Shown here in pieces: positions 16,445-25,087 of a stretch of 64,000 nucleotides of DNA. The translations under genes were made by a program, and so were the position numbers. The DNA is from Streptomyces sp. LUP47B. Its GTDB lineage: Bacteria > Actinomycetota > Actinomycetes > Streptomycetales > Streptomycetaceae. The stretch lies in NCBI RefSeq assembly GCF_001746295.1, contig NZ_MJAH01000019.1, positions 1-64,000 of the forward strand. Reading direction: 5' to 3'. Every line of letters begins with the position of its first letter. The stretch's first letter is position 1. Below the pieces are notes generated by a model. That model ran no database searches, had not been told where the DNA came from, and was given only the letters and a program-made list of their open reading frames with translations.

Positions 16445-19400
16445 GTGGCGGATGCGGGGGACCCGACGCAGTTGGGCGAGGGCGTCTACGAAAAGCTCGT
16501 CACACAGGATCTTCACGACCAAATGGTGGGCCTCGAAGCCGCAGGGTGGAAGGCCATCGACGCGGAGGTGAGCAAGGAATCCACGCCCCACGTACTGGCC
16601 CGACACATCGGTGAGGCTGTGGGACGCAGGTTGGCCCAACTCCCCCAGAAGGAGCAGGTGGCCGTCGCCAACCACATCATGCAGTCGTTGGCAGCCAGCG
16701 CACCCGACCCGGACGAGGACGGGATCAGCAGCACCATCGCCGATGGTCCTCGCCAGTTGCTAGCCGTCGCCGAACCAGAGGCCCCTGGCGTATACGCGAT
16801 CCGCCCACTGACGCCCCTCTCCGAGACGGCTCTGATCACCAACGCTCCTGACGACCCCAATCTGGGCGCCGAACTGCGGGCGGAACTTGCGACGGCCAAC
16901 CGCATCGACTTGTTGTGCGCATTCGTCAAGTGGCACGGCATAAGGGTGCTCGAAGATTCCCTCCGCGCGGCGACGGAGCGGGGAGCCAAAATCCGGGTCA
17001 TCACGACCACCTATATCGGAGCCACAGACCGCCACGCCGTGGACCGCCTGGTGCGAGAATTCGGCGCCGAGGTCAAGGTCAATTACGAGATCCGATCGAC
17101 GCGACTTCATGCGAAGGCCTGGTTGTTCCGTCGTAATACCGGCTTCAATACGGCCTACGTTGGCAGCTCCAACCTGTCCAAGGCCGCGCTGCTGGACGGT
17201 CTGGAGTGGAACGTAAGGCTGTCGTCGGTCGCCACCCCCCGAGTGCTCGACAAGTTCGAGGCGACATTCGACGCGTACTGGAATGACTCCTCCTTCGAGT
17301 CGTACGACCCCGATGAGGACGGCGAGAGACTGACGGATGCGCTGGCCCGGGCAGGCGGAGGCGGGTCAGGCGACGACCTCAAGATCAACCTTTCCGGACT
17401 CGAAGTACAGCCGTTCCCGCACCAGCGGGACATGCTGGAACGCCTTCGCGTCGAACGCGCGATTCGCGACCACCACGAGAACCTCCTGGTCGCGGCGACC
17501 GGCACCGGCAAGACCGTCATGGCGGCTTTGGACTACCGCACCATGCGTGACCAGCAGGCGGGAGAACTCCCCCGGCTACTTTTCGTCGCACATCGCAAGG
17601 AGATCCTGAAGCAATCTCTGCGCACCTACCAAGAGGTACTCGCCAACGCTTCCTTCGGCGAGTTGCTCTTCAACGGCCAGGAACCCAGCGAATGGACTCA
17701 CGTCTTCGCCAGCGTCCAGTCCCTCAACCTCCAGCGCCTGGAACAGCTCGCACCAGACCACTTCGACGTGATCGTCATCGACGAATTCCACCACGCCACG
17801 GCGGGCACATACCGCCGCGTCCTGGACCACTTCAAGCCGACGGAGTTGCTCGGTCTCACCGCGACGCCGGAGAGGATGGACGGGCTCAACGTCCAAGACG
17901 AATTCTTTGACGGCCGGATCGCTGCCGAAATGCGACTATGGGAGGCGCTCGAAGCCGACCTATTGTGCCCTTTCCACTACTTCGGAATCCCGGATGGCAC
18001 GGATCTGGCTCAGCTGAATTGGCGTGCGGGTTCCTACGATCGGGACGAGCTCAGCAATGTCTACACGGCTAGTGACGCTCGGGCTCTCATCGTCATCAAG
18101 CAGGTCAAAGACAAGATCGCCAACCCTGCGGCCATGCGGGCCTTGGGTTTCTGCGTGACCAAAGCGCACGCGCACTTCATGGCGAGGCAGTTCGAGAAGG
18201 TCGGATTCCAGGCTGCGGCTCTCGACAGTGACTCGACTGCCGCAGAGCGGGAGCGGACACTGAAGGATCTCAAGGACGGCAAGATCCAAGTCATCTTCTC
18301 GGTGGACTTGTTCAACGAGGGCCTGGACATCCCCGACGTCGACACCCTCCTTCTTCTGCGCCCCACGAACAGCGCAACCGTCTTCTTGCAGCAACTAGGG
18401 CGCGGTCTTCGCCGTACGCCGAACAAACCAGTGCTGACGGTTCTTGACTTCATCGGCCAGCACCGGGCCGAGTTCCGCTTCGAGGAGCAGTTCCGCGCGC
18501 TGACGAACCTGTCTCGCAACCGACTGGTCGACAGCATCGAGCGCGACTTCCCCCACCTCCCCTCCGGCTGCCAGATCATCTTGGAGGGGAAGTCCAAGAA
18601 ACTCGTGCTCGACAACATCCGCACGCAGCTCAACGCCACCATCAACACGCTCGCCAAGGAAGTCAGGGACTACAGCACGCCCACGCTCGATGCCTATCTG
18701 CGCGAGAGCAGGCGGGACATCAAGGAGCTCTACAAGAGCGACAACTCGTGGACCAAGGTCCTGCGTAAGGCGGGCGTCGTGAAGGAGGCCCCGCTGCCCG
18801 GCGAAGAGGACCTCCTCAAGCGCGTCCACGCTTTTCTCCACGTCGACGATCCCGAACGGGCCCAGATGTATCTGCGCCTACTCGCCGACGACGCCCCCGA
18901 TTACGACTCCCTCACCCACGCCGAACAGGCATACGCCCGCATGCTCTTCTTCAACTTGTGGGACAAGGCGGGCGGCTTCTCCGGCTACCGGGACGGCCTC
19001 GAATCCCTGCGAGCTCAGCGACTTCTCCGGGACGAACTCCAGCAGGTGCTGTCGTATGTCCTCGACCGCACCGACCACTTCCCCATCGCCCTTGAAGGGC
19101 TGCTCAGCCACCTCCCCCTGAAGATCCACAGCGCGTACAACCGTTCCGAGGTCTTGGCCGCATTGGGGGTTGCACGCCTGGGTGGACAAATGCCCGGAGT
19201 CTTCAGCCAAGGCGTGAGCTGGATCGAGGAGATCCAGACGGACGCCCTGCTGATCACCCTGGAGAAGAACGAGCGGGACTTCTCTCCCAGCGTCCGTTAC
19301 AAGGACTACGCCATCAGCCCCACCCGCTTCCACTGGGAGTCGCAGGGCAACACACCGGAGAATTCCCCGACAGGTCTCCGCTACCAGCGCCACAAGCAGC

Positions 19401-19591
19401 AAGGAAGCCACATCCTGCTCTTCCTCCGCCGCTACAAGCGCAACGCCATCGGCAAGTCGGAACCGTGGATGTTCCTGGGCCCGGCCACCTACGTGGATCA
19501 CGCCGGCAGCAAGCCGATGGCGATCACATGGGACCTCCATCACGAGCTCCCGGCCGATGTCTGGACGTACTCGACCATTGCAGCAGGATAG
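16445..19591 (+). CDS. PLD nuclease - SF2 helicase - DUF3427 protein
   Basis: A 1048-residue three-part protein. The GTG at 16445 has AAGGAG 6 bp upstream. Residues about 120-290 form a phospholipase-D-type nuclease domain with HAKAWLF (HxK) and VGSSNLSKAAL. Next is a DEAD/DEAH helicase: Walker A AATGTGKTVMAALDY, DEFHHATAGTYRR, TATPERMDG, and motif VI QQLGRGLRRTPNK. The last 400 residues match the DUF3427 type with RFHWESQGNTPENSP. Such proteins are often found in accessory regions and resemble restriction or defence helicases, though a direct role is not established. Codon GC is lower than in neighbours, consistent with horizontal transfer. No methylase is adjacent. Confidence 0.9.
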   Translation: MADAGDPTQLGEGVYEKLVTQDLHDQMVGLEAAGWKAIDAEVSKESTPHVLARHIGEAVGRRLAQLPQKEQVAVANHIMQSLAASAPDPDEDGISSTIADGPRQLLAVAEPEAPGVYAIRPLTPLSETALITNAPDDPNLGAELRAELATANRIDLLCAFVKWHGIRVLEDSLRAATERGAKIRVITTTYIGATDRHAVDRLVREFGAEVKVNYEIRSTRLHAKAWLFRRNTGFNTAYVGSSNLSKAALLDGLEWNVRLSSVATPRVLDKFEATFDAYWNDSSFESYDPDEDGERLTDALARAGGGGSGDDLKINLSGLEVQPFPHQRDMLERLRVERAIRDHHENLLVAATGTGKTVMAALDYRTMRDQQAGELPRLLFVAHRKEILKQSLRTYQEVLANASFGELLFNGQEPSEWTHVFASVQSLNLQRLEQLAPDHFDVIVIDEFHHATAGTYRRVLDHFKPTELLGLTATPERMDGLNVQDEFFDGRIAAEMRLWEALEADLLCPFHYFGIPDGTDLAQLNWRAGSYDRDELSNVYTASDARALIVIKQVKDKIANPAAMRALGFCVTKAHAHFMARQFEKVGFQAAALDSDSTAAERERTLKDLKDGKIQVIFSVDLFNEGLDIPDVDTLLLLRPTNSATVFLQQLGRGLRRTPNKPVLTVLDFIGQHRAEFRFEEQFRALTNLSRNRLVDSIERDFPHLPSGCQIILEGKSKKLVLDNIRTQLNATINTLAKEVRDYSTPTLDAYLRESRRDIKELYKSDNSWTKVLRKAGVVKEAPLPGEEDLLKRVHAFLHVDDPERAQMYLRLLADDAPDYDSLTHAEQAYARMLFFNLWDKAGGFSGYRDGLESLRAQRLLRDELQQVLSYVLDRTDHFPIALEGLLSHLPLKIHSAYNRSEVLAALGVARLGGQMPGVFSQGVSWIEEIQTDALLITLEKNERDFSPSVRYKDYAISPTRFHWESQGNTPENSPTGLRYQRHKQQGSHILLFLRRYKRNAIGKSEPWMFLGPATYVDHAGSKPMAITWDLHHELPADVWTYSTIAAG

Positions 19592-19617
19592 CCACGGAGG
19601 ATTAAAGCCACCATCGG

Positions 19618-19648
19618 CAGACGCGCTCAGGCGTTTCAGCGCCGTCTG
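19618..19648. terminator. Bidirectional hairpin between convergent genes
   Basis: CAGACGCGCT pairs with AGCGCCGTCTG with one bulged base, around a short loop. It lies between the helicase stop (19591) and the stop of the convergent ATPase gene (19672), so it can end both transcripts. Confidence 0.6.
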
Positions 19649-19671
19649 TGGCCCGAGCCCTTCTCGTTCCC

Positions 19672-20334
19672 TCAGGTGGCCAGGACTTCAGCGTCTTCAG
19701 CCTCCACCTCGAAGCGGGTCTGTGCGCGGTCCAAGGCCTCATCGGCATCGCGTCCGTGTGCCCTCAACCAGTGAAGGACGTCGACCATCACATCGATCGC
19801 CGCTTCCTCAACCACCGCCACCGCTCCGGCCCCCGCCAGCCATAGGCGATCCTGTTCGCCACCGTAGCCGCCCAGCAATGCCTCCACTCGATTCACCCGA
19901 GCGCCCCCAGAGTGCCCCTCGGCCGAAGGCAACCCCGTCGGCAGCTCACACCAAGTCACCTTCCGGTCAGCCTGGAGCTGAACACCCCAACGGTCGGTAA
20001 CAGCAGTGACCAGTGCCATTCCTCTGCCGGACTCGGCATCCAGACCGGCATCGAGGAACACCGGCAGAGCGCGGGCGTCGGAATCGTGGACCTCGATCCG
20101 TACACGAGTTCCGCTCATGGACACGACGAGGGTGGCGGGCGTACCGATGCCGACGTGGCTGATGACGTTCGACACGAGCTCGCTGACACAGAGCTGAGCG
20201 GCATCGATGACACCGTGAAGCCCCCAGAGCCCCAAATGAAGCCGCATGATCCGCCGGAGCGCCGCGACCTCCTGCGGTTCTGCCGTGAAGGGAAGGCTCC
20301 AGGGCTTCCTTGAGACACCAGCGATGCAGTCCAT
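19672..20334 (-). CDS. RsbW-like ATP-binding (anti-sigma kinase type) protein
   Basis: A 220-residue protein. The first 135 residues are a GHKL ATPase: N box CVSELVSNVISH, G1-like DSDAR, and G2 AESGRGMALVTAV. The final 80 residues are an unusual helical extension (EEAAIDVMVDVLHWLRAHGR) that classical RsbW kinases lack. In Streptomyces such proteins accompany WhiJ-type XRE-DUF5753 regulators and DUF397 proteins, as here. Likely role: modulating a sigma factor or the neighbouring regulator. It is divergent from the XRE gene, with repeated half-sites in between. Confidence 0.82.
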   Translation of the reverse strand: MDCIAGVSRKPWSLPFTAEPQEVAALRRIMRLHLGLWGLHGVIDAAQLCVSELVSNVISHVGIGTPATLVVSMSGTRVRIEVHDSDARALPVFLDAGLDAESGRGMALVTAVTDRWGVQLQADRKVTWCELPTGLPSAEGHSGGARVNRVEALLGGYGGEQDRLWLAGAGAVAVVEEAAIDVMVDVLHWLRAHGRDADEALDRAQTRFEVEAEDAEVLAT

Positions 20335-20388
20335 CCATCAACACCTCTACCTTCGAGCCGAGTTGCGGGGTGCATTCACCCACATACA

Positions 20389-20423
20389 GAGAGTTGCATT
20401 GGAACTCTCAAAATGGAACTCTC
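20389..20423. promoter_or_regulatory. Three heptamer half-sites at exact 14-bp spacing
   Basis: GAGAGTT begins at 20389, AACTCTC at 20403 and AACTCTC again at 20417. The first two form a perfect inverted repeat with a 7-bp spacer, the last two a direct repeat; starts are 14 bp apart each time. The array lies between the divergent ATPase and XRE-DUF5753 genes and is a probable operator for the XRE protein. Confidence 0.65.
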
Positions 20424-20537
20424 ATTTCCTGCGACTGGTGGTGCGAGTGCACGGCGAGCGCCCCCGGCGCGCGCCACCTTGCCGTCCCCTTGGGACAACC
20501 AGGACGATCTGCTGGATCGACACGAAGGGCCGTAGGA

Positions 20538-21383
20538 ATGGCAGTTGGACCCACGACACGAAGGCGCCAACTCGGTGCCGACCTCCGTCGTCTCCGGGAG
20601 CGAAATGGGCTGACCCTCGAAGAGGCAGGCACCCGCGTCGGCATCTCGAAGGCGACTTTGAGCCGCTATGAAACGAAGGAAGGGACGGTCAAGTGGCCGG
20701 CCGTTGATGCCCTCTGCCGCGAGTACGGCGCCTCCGATGCGGAACGCCTCGCCCTCGTGGAGCTCGCGAAGGGCGCCAAGATCCAGGGCTGGTGGCGATC
20801 CCTCGCCGACCCCATCCCTGAGTCGATGAACCTCATGCTCACGCTTGAGGACGAGGTCGTACGCGAAGACCACTACGCCTGCATGTACGTCCCCGGTCTT
20901 CTTCAGACCCGCGCCTACGCGGAAGCCGTCCACCGAGCATCAGAAGTGCATTGTCCCGAGCGCGAAGTTCAGCACATGGTCGACATCCGCATGAAGAGGC
21001 AAGAGCTTCTCGAACGCGATGAGCCCCCGCTGCTCTGGTGCGTGATCGACGAGGCGGCACTGCGGCGCAGGGTGGGCGGCAGCGAGGTCATGCAGGACCA
21101 GCTCCAGCACCTACTCACCGTGGCGCAACGACCGCACGTCACCGTCCAGGTGCTCCCCTTCTCATCTGGCGCACACGCAGCCACGGTAGGCAGTTTCGCG
21201 GTCATGCGAGGTCCGTCTCCCGAACTGGACGTGGTGTACGTGGACTTGCTCGGCGGCGGCCTCTTCATGGAGAAGCGGCCCGAACTGGAGCGTTATAGGT
21301 TGGCGTTCGAGTACCTCAGCGCACAAGCGCTCGACCTTGAGTCCTCTGCGGCGGTCATCCGCCGTATAAGCAAGGAGCTTTGA
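20538..21383 (+). CDS. XRE family regulator with DUF5753 (WhiJ-like)
   Basis: A 281-residue regulator. HTH at residues 10-65 (LGADLRRLRERNGLTLEEAG, VGISKATLSRYETKEG). The rest is the DUF5753 sensor-like domain, with YVPGLLQTRAYAEAVHRA, RQELLERDEPPLLWCVIDEA, and HVTVQVLPFSSGAH. This is the architecture of WhiJ and its many Streptomyces paralogues, which influence development and antibiotic production. ATG 20538 carries AGGA very close upstream. The stop overlaps the ATG of the DUF397 gene (ATGA), so both are translated together. Confidence 0.92.
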   Translation: MAVGPTTRRRQLGADLRRLRERNGLTLEEAGTRVGISKATLSRYETKEGTVKWPAVDALCREYGASDAERLALVELAKGAKIQGWWRSLADPIPESMNLMLTLEDEVVREDHYACMYVPGLLQTRAYAEAVHRASEVHCPEREVQHMVDIRMKRQELLERDEPPLLWCVIDEAALRRRVGGSEVMQDQLQHLLTVAQRPHVTVQVLPFSSGAHAATVGSFAVMRGPSPELDVVYVDLLGGGLFMEKRPELERYRLAFEYLSAQALDLESSAAVIRRISKEL

Positions 21384-21580
21384 TGACGAAGGCACCGACG
21401 CACGAGTGGTTCAAGTCCTCCTATAGCGGAGGCAGCGGAACCGAGTGCGTGGAGGCCGCTTTCGTACAGCCCGGAGTTCTCGTACGGGATTCCAAAGCAC
21501 CTGAACGCCCATACCTCGTCGTGTCAGTGGGGGCGTGGGGCAGCTTCCTGGCTGGAGTACGTCGTCCCGAGGACTTCTAG
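21383..21580 (+). CDS. DUF397 family small protein
   Basis: 65 residues, with the classic DUF397 pattern: WFKSSYSGGSGTECVEAA, then VLVRDSKAPERPYLVVSV and a final FLAGVRRPEDF. It is coupled to the preceding XRE-DUF5753 gene by an ATGA overlap. DUF397 proteins act with WhiJ-like regulators, probably by direct interaction or antitoxin-like partnering; the biochemical role is unsettled. Confidence 0.92.
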   Translation: MTKAPTHEWFKSSYSGGSGTECVEAAFVQPGVLVRDSKAPERPYLVVSVGAWGSFLAGVRRPEDF

Positions 21581-21663
21581 GAGCAGGCGATCGTGAGCGG
21601 ACCGAACTCGCTGCAACGGACCTCCAACGTGCACCGAGGCAGGACCGACCACGAGAGCATCGC

Positions 21664-22656
21664 GTGACCACCGTCAACGGCATCACCGCCCGCGGCACAC
21701 AGCACTGCGAGACATCAACCCTCGGCGTACTCCTCCGCCACCAAGGACTCGATCTCTCCGAGCCCATGCTCTTCGGTCTCGGCCGCGGCCTCTCCTTCGT
21801 CTACTGGGACAGCAAGAGCATGGGCTTCCCGTTCCTCGGCGGACGGGTCAAGCCCTTCGAGCTCACCCGGAATCTGGCCGAGACGCTCGGGCTGGAGCTC
21901 GTGGTGCAGGAGACCGCCTCGCCTCGGAAGGGCTGGGCGAACGTCGTGGAGGCCATTGATGGCGGCCGGCCCGTGGGGCTGCAGCTCGACAGTTACCACC
22001 TGGACTACTTCGGGTCGAAGGTGCACTTCGGTGGTCATGTCGTCGCCATGTACGGCTACGACGACCAGGTCGCCTATCTGGTGGACACAGAGCAGCAGGG
22101 CGGAGCGGTGGCCACGAGTCTCGGTGGTCTCGCTCAGGCTCGGGCCGCGCGTGGGCCGATGACCGCCAGGCACCGGTCCTTCACCTTCGCCGCTCCCCAG
22201 TGCCTGCCCGCTGCTCACACGAGGATCGTTCCCGCCATCACCGCCTGTGCGGACGCCTTTCTCGACCCGCCCATCGCCAACCTGGGTCATCGCGGCATCG
22301 AGAAGAGCAGCAAGCTGGTACGCACCTGGCTCGGGCGGACCGACGACCCGCGGCGGGACCTTCCGCAGGCCGCCCTCCTGATGGAGAAGGCCGGTACCGG
22401 CGGTGCCCTGTTCCGTAACCTCTACCGTGACTTCCTCGCCGAATGCTCCCAAGTTCTGGAGTCCAGCCCTCACTTGCGCACCGGCCACCAGTTGTACGCC
22501 GAGGCCGCTGCGCTGTGGACCGAGGTCGCCGCGCTGATCACCCGAGCCGGTGAGTCGGGCGATGAGCAGTACCTCGTACGGGCGGGCAACGCCCTCCACG
22601 AGCTCGCACGCATCGAACGCGAGGCCATGGAGGCGCTGAGCCGTCTGCAGTCCTGA
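21664..22656 (+). CDS. BtrH N-terminal domain / DUF4872 protein
   Basis: A 330-residue protein, GTG start at 21664. The N-terminal half is like butirosin biosynthesis protein H, a cysteine-peptidase-fold acyltransferase: GTQHCETSTLGVLLRHQGLD with the candidate nucleophile Cys, LSEPMLFGLGRGLSFVYWD, and FGGHVVAMYGYDD with candidate His/Asp. The C-terminal half (LPQAALLMEKAGTGGALFRN) matches DUF4872. In other bacteria relatives sit in natural-product clusters and move acyl or aminoacyl groups between carriers. No carrier protein or assembly-line gene is near here, so its substrate is unclear. It follows the WhiJ-type trio by 83 bp and may be its regulated target. Confidence 0.8.
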   Translation: MTTVNGITARGTQHCETSTLGVLLRHQGLDLSEPMLFGLGRGLSFVYWDSKSMGFPFLGGRVKPFELTRNLAETLGLELVVQETASPRKGWANVVEAIDGGRPVGLQLDSYHLDYFGSKVHFGGHVVAMYGYDDQVAYLVDTEQQGGAVATSLGGLAQARAARGPMTARHRSFTFAAPQCLPAAHTRIVPAITACADAFLDPPIANLGHRGIEKSSKLVRTWLGRTDDPRRDLPQAALLMEKAGTGGALFRNLYRDFLAECSQVLESSPHLRTGHQLYAEAAALWTEVAALITRAGESGDEQYLVRAGNALHELARIEREAMEALSRLQS

Positions 22657-22845
22657 ATCGAGGCCCGGGCCAGAAGCCCACGCGGTACTTCAGGTGCGTG
22701 GCCAGCGGGGTGTCCACCACTCTGACCTGCTCGAGGCGCCCCACCCCCAGGAATCGGCGGCCTCGCGCCACACCTCGCCTGGACGGCACAGACCGTCGTC
22801 GCGCTTTCCTGCCTCCCACCCCCCGCAGCCTCCTATCCTGGCCAG

Positions 22846-23670
22846 GTGAGACTTGAGGGGGTCGGGCTGCGCTACGGGTGGCGTGGGCCGTGGGTGGTGC
22901 GTGAGGTGGATCTGGACCTGCCGGCCGGTCGGCTGATCCGGGCCCAGGGTGCCAACGGGTGCGGGAAGTCGACGTTGTTGCGGGTGGTCGCCGGGTCGGC
23001 TCGGCCGGACCGGGGGCGGGTGCTCGGGCGTCCGGCGCGTACCGCGTACGTGCCGGAGCGGTTCCCGCCCGCGCTGCCCTTCAGCGCGTCGGAGTATCTG
23101 CGGCTCATGGGGCGGGTGCACGGTCTGCCGGGCGCGGAGGCGGAGCGGCGCGGGGCGCGGCTGCTGGCCCGGTTCGGGGCAGAGGAGCACGCGGGGCGGC
23201 CGTTGGCCAAGCTGTCCAAGGGGACGTGCCAGAAGGTGGCGGTCGTACAGGCGCTCCTCGCCGAGCCCGAGCTGCTGGTGCTGGACGAGGCGTGGACCGG
23301 ACTGGACGCCGATTCCCGGATCGCCCTGGACGAGGAGGTGGAGCGGCGGGTGGCCGAGGGCGCGACCGTGGTCTTCGTCGATCATGATCCGGAACGGCTC
23401 ACGGAGCGCACAGATCTGCGGTGGGTCGTCGGTGGGGGCACGGTGGCCGTGACGCGGCAGGCCGCCGCCGCTCCGGTACGGATCGACTGCGCGGGCCTGA
23501 CTGGCGAGGTGGCGGAGCTGTCCGCGCTGCCCGGCGTACGGGCGGTCCGCACGCTCGCGGACGGGAGCGTGCGGTTGGAGACGGATGAGGCCCACTCGGA
23601 CGCGGTGCTGCGCGCGCTGCTCGCCGAGCCGGGGGCCCATGTGCGTGGCGTGAGCGGGGGACAGCGGTGA
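22846..23670 (+). CDS. ABC transporter ATP-binding protein
   Basis: A 274-residue ATPase, GTG start. Walker A GANGCGKSTLL, signature LSKGTCQKVAVVQ, Walker B LLVLDEAWTGLD and the H-loop VVFVDHDPE are all intact. A C-terminal extension of about 70 residues follows the ATPase core. Its stop overlaps the first GTG of the tandem repeat block that leads to the membrane partner gene 292 bp later. Together they probably form a small exporter; the substrate is unknown. Confidence 0.9.
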   Translation: MRLEGVGLRYGWRGPWVVREVDLDLPAGRLIRAQGANGCGKSTLLRVVAGSARPDRGRVLGRPARTAYVPERFPPALPFSASEYLRLMGRVHGLPGAEAERRGARLLARFGAEEHAGRPLAKLSKGTCQKVAVVQALLAEPELLVLDEAWTGLDADSRIALDEEVERRVAEGATVVFVDHDPERLTERTDLRWVVGGGTVAVTRQAAAAPVRIDCAGLTGEVAELSALPGVRAVRTLADGSVRLETDEAHSDAVLRALLAEPGAHVRGVSGGQR

Positions 23671-23962
23671 GAGCGCTGCTTCCGCGCGGCGGCGCCTCGG
23701 TGGCTTGGGCCCACGCCCTCCACCCGAGCGGGGCACCACGGTGAGAGCACTGCCTCAGCCCTACGACATCCCGACGCCCCGAGCCCACACCCTCCACCCG
23801 AGCGGGGCACCACGGTGAGAGCACTGCTTCAGCCCTACGACGCCCCGGCGCCCCGAGCCCACACCCTCCACCCGAGCGCGGCACCACGGTGAGAGCACTG
23901 CTTCAGCCCTACGACGCCCCGGCGCCCCGAGCCCACACCCTCCACCCGAGCGGAGGCCGACC
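23667..23962 (+). repeat. Four 74-bp tandem repeats carrying a translation-start region
   Basis: Copies begin at 23667, 23741, 23815 and 23889, exactly 74 bp apart; the real start of the next gene (GTG 23963) is the fifth register. Each copy starts GTGAGAGC(A/G)CTGC and ends ACCCGAGCG(G/C)GGCACCACG. Copies 3 and 4 are nearly identical, copy 1 is the most diverged. Because 74 is not a multiple of 3, the GTGs fall in different frames, so only the last reads into the membrane gene. Confidence 0.93.
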
Positions 23963-24649
23963 GTGACCGCGCTGCTTCGCTACTACGGCGCCCTCCTCCT
24001 CCGCTCGCAGCGCTGGCTGCCGCCCGTGCTGTTCTACGTCGGGCTGGTGGCGATCTCGCTGGACGGTCAGTCCCGGCTCGGCAGTCAGCTCGGCTGGAAC
24101 GCCGCCGTGCTGGTGCCCGCCCTGGCCTGGCTCACCCGCTCCCTGCTGGCCGCGGAACCCCCGGCGGCCCGTGCCTGCCTCGCCGCCGCGACCGGCACCC
24201 GTCGGCCCCAGTACGCCGCGCTCGTCATCCCCCTGGCCGTAGGTCTGCTGCTCGTGACACTCGCGGCAGCGGTGTCCCTGCTGGTCTGCGGGGTGCCCGA
24301 GAACCTTTCCCTGGTCCTCGGCAACGGGCTGACCACCGGCCTGGTCTGCGCGTTGACGGGCAGTGCGCTGGGAGCGGCCGGTAGTCCGCCGCTGGTGCGC
24401 ACGACGGCGGCCGCGGCCGGAACGCTGGTCATCGGTTCGGTGCTGCTGCTGGTGGTCTCCGCCTCACCGGCGAACGCGGCCGTCCGTGCCGCCTTCTCCT
24501 CCGACGGCGCCGATGGCCACTTCCCGCTGCTGCCCCTGCTGGCCGTACTCCCGCTGGTCGTGGCCGGCTGGTGGGCGTCGGCCCGCGCGGCCGGCCGCAT
24601 CGGTGCCGGAACCGGTGCCGACGCCGGCACCGGCCAGGAGCCCGGGTGA
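23963..24649 (+). CDS. ABC transporter membrane subunit, six-helix
   Basis: 228 residues with about six hydrophobic segments (for example VLFYVGLVAISLDGQ, AALVIPLAVGLLLVTLAAAV, GTLVIGSVLLLVVSASPANA, LLPLLAVLPLVVAGWWASA). Short loops and no signature beyond the ABC-2-like layout. GTG 23963 is preceded by GAGCGGAGG. It follows the ATPase gene and the tandem repeat block and is the likely partner of that ATPase. Confidence 0.8.
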   Translation: MTALLRYYGALLLRSQRWLPPVLFYVGLVAISLDGQSRLGSQLGWNAAVLVPALAWLTRSLLAAEPPAARACLAAATGTRRPQYAALVIPLAVGLLLVTLAAAVSLLVCGVPENLSLVLGNGLTTGLVCALTGSALGAAGSPPLVRTTAAAAGTLVIGSVLLLVVSASPANAAVRAAFSSDGADGHFPLLPLLAVLPLVVAGWWASARAAGRIGAGTGADAGTGQEPG

Positions 24650-24781
24650 CGGTCACCGACACACGGGGCGGCCGTGGGACCGAGGGCTCGCTCATACTGA
24701 GCGGCACCGGCGGGCACCCGGTCCGACGCCGGTCGCGGGGATACTGCCCCTCAAGCACCGATCCTGGAAGGCGACGACATC

Positions 24782-25084
24782 ATGCTCATCCTCTTTGGCA
24801 CCAAGGGATACCTGTACCAGCTCGCGATACTCACCCTGGTGTGCGGGCGCTGCGGGAACCCGGCCGCGCACACCCTGCGCAAGCGCGTCACGAAGTTCAC
24901 GCTGTTCTTCGTGCCGCTGTTCCCGATCTCCACGAAGTACGCGACGCAGTGCACGTTCTGCGGTGCGGAGAGCAAGGTGAGCGCGGAGGAAGCGGAGCAG
25001 CTGCAGACGCAGGCCGCCGCCGGTGGCGCGGCCGGGGGTCAGATGCAGGGCGGACAGGCCCCGCAGCAGCCGTACCACCAGTAA
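24782..25084 (+). CDS. Zinc-ribbon domain protein
   Basis: 100 residues. Two CxxC pairs form a zinc ribbon: LVCGRCGNPAAH and TQCTFCGAESK. Between them, KFTLFFVPLFPISTKY is hydrophobic and may lie at or in the membrane. The C-terminus is Gln/Gly-rich (GGQMQGGQAPQQPYHQ). This layout is widespread in Streptomyces as a conserved hypothetical zinc-ribbon protein. ATG 24782 begins MLILFGTKGYLYQLA. Role unknown. Confidence 0.85.
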   Translation: MLILFGTKGYLYQLAILTLVCGRCGNPAAHTLRKRVTKFTLFFVPLFPISTKYATQCTFCGAESKVSAEEAEQLQTQAAAGGAAGGQMQGGQAPQQPYHQ

Positions 25085-25087
25085 CGG

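Noticed and set aside
22657..22845. Reverse-strand sequence THLKYRVGFWPGP resembling the end of a protein
   Set aside because: Too short and isolated; could be a gene remnant but not supported.
23382..23887. Minus-strand frames with repeated MVPRSGGGCGL-type units
   Set aside because: They arise from the 74-bp repeats read in reverse; the frame changes between copies and no ribosome site is present.
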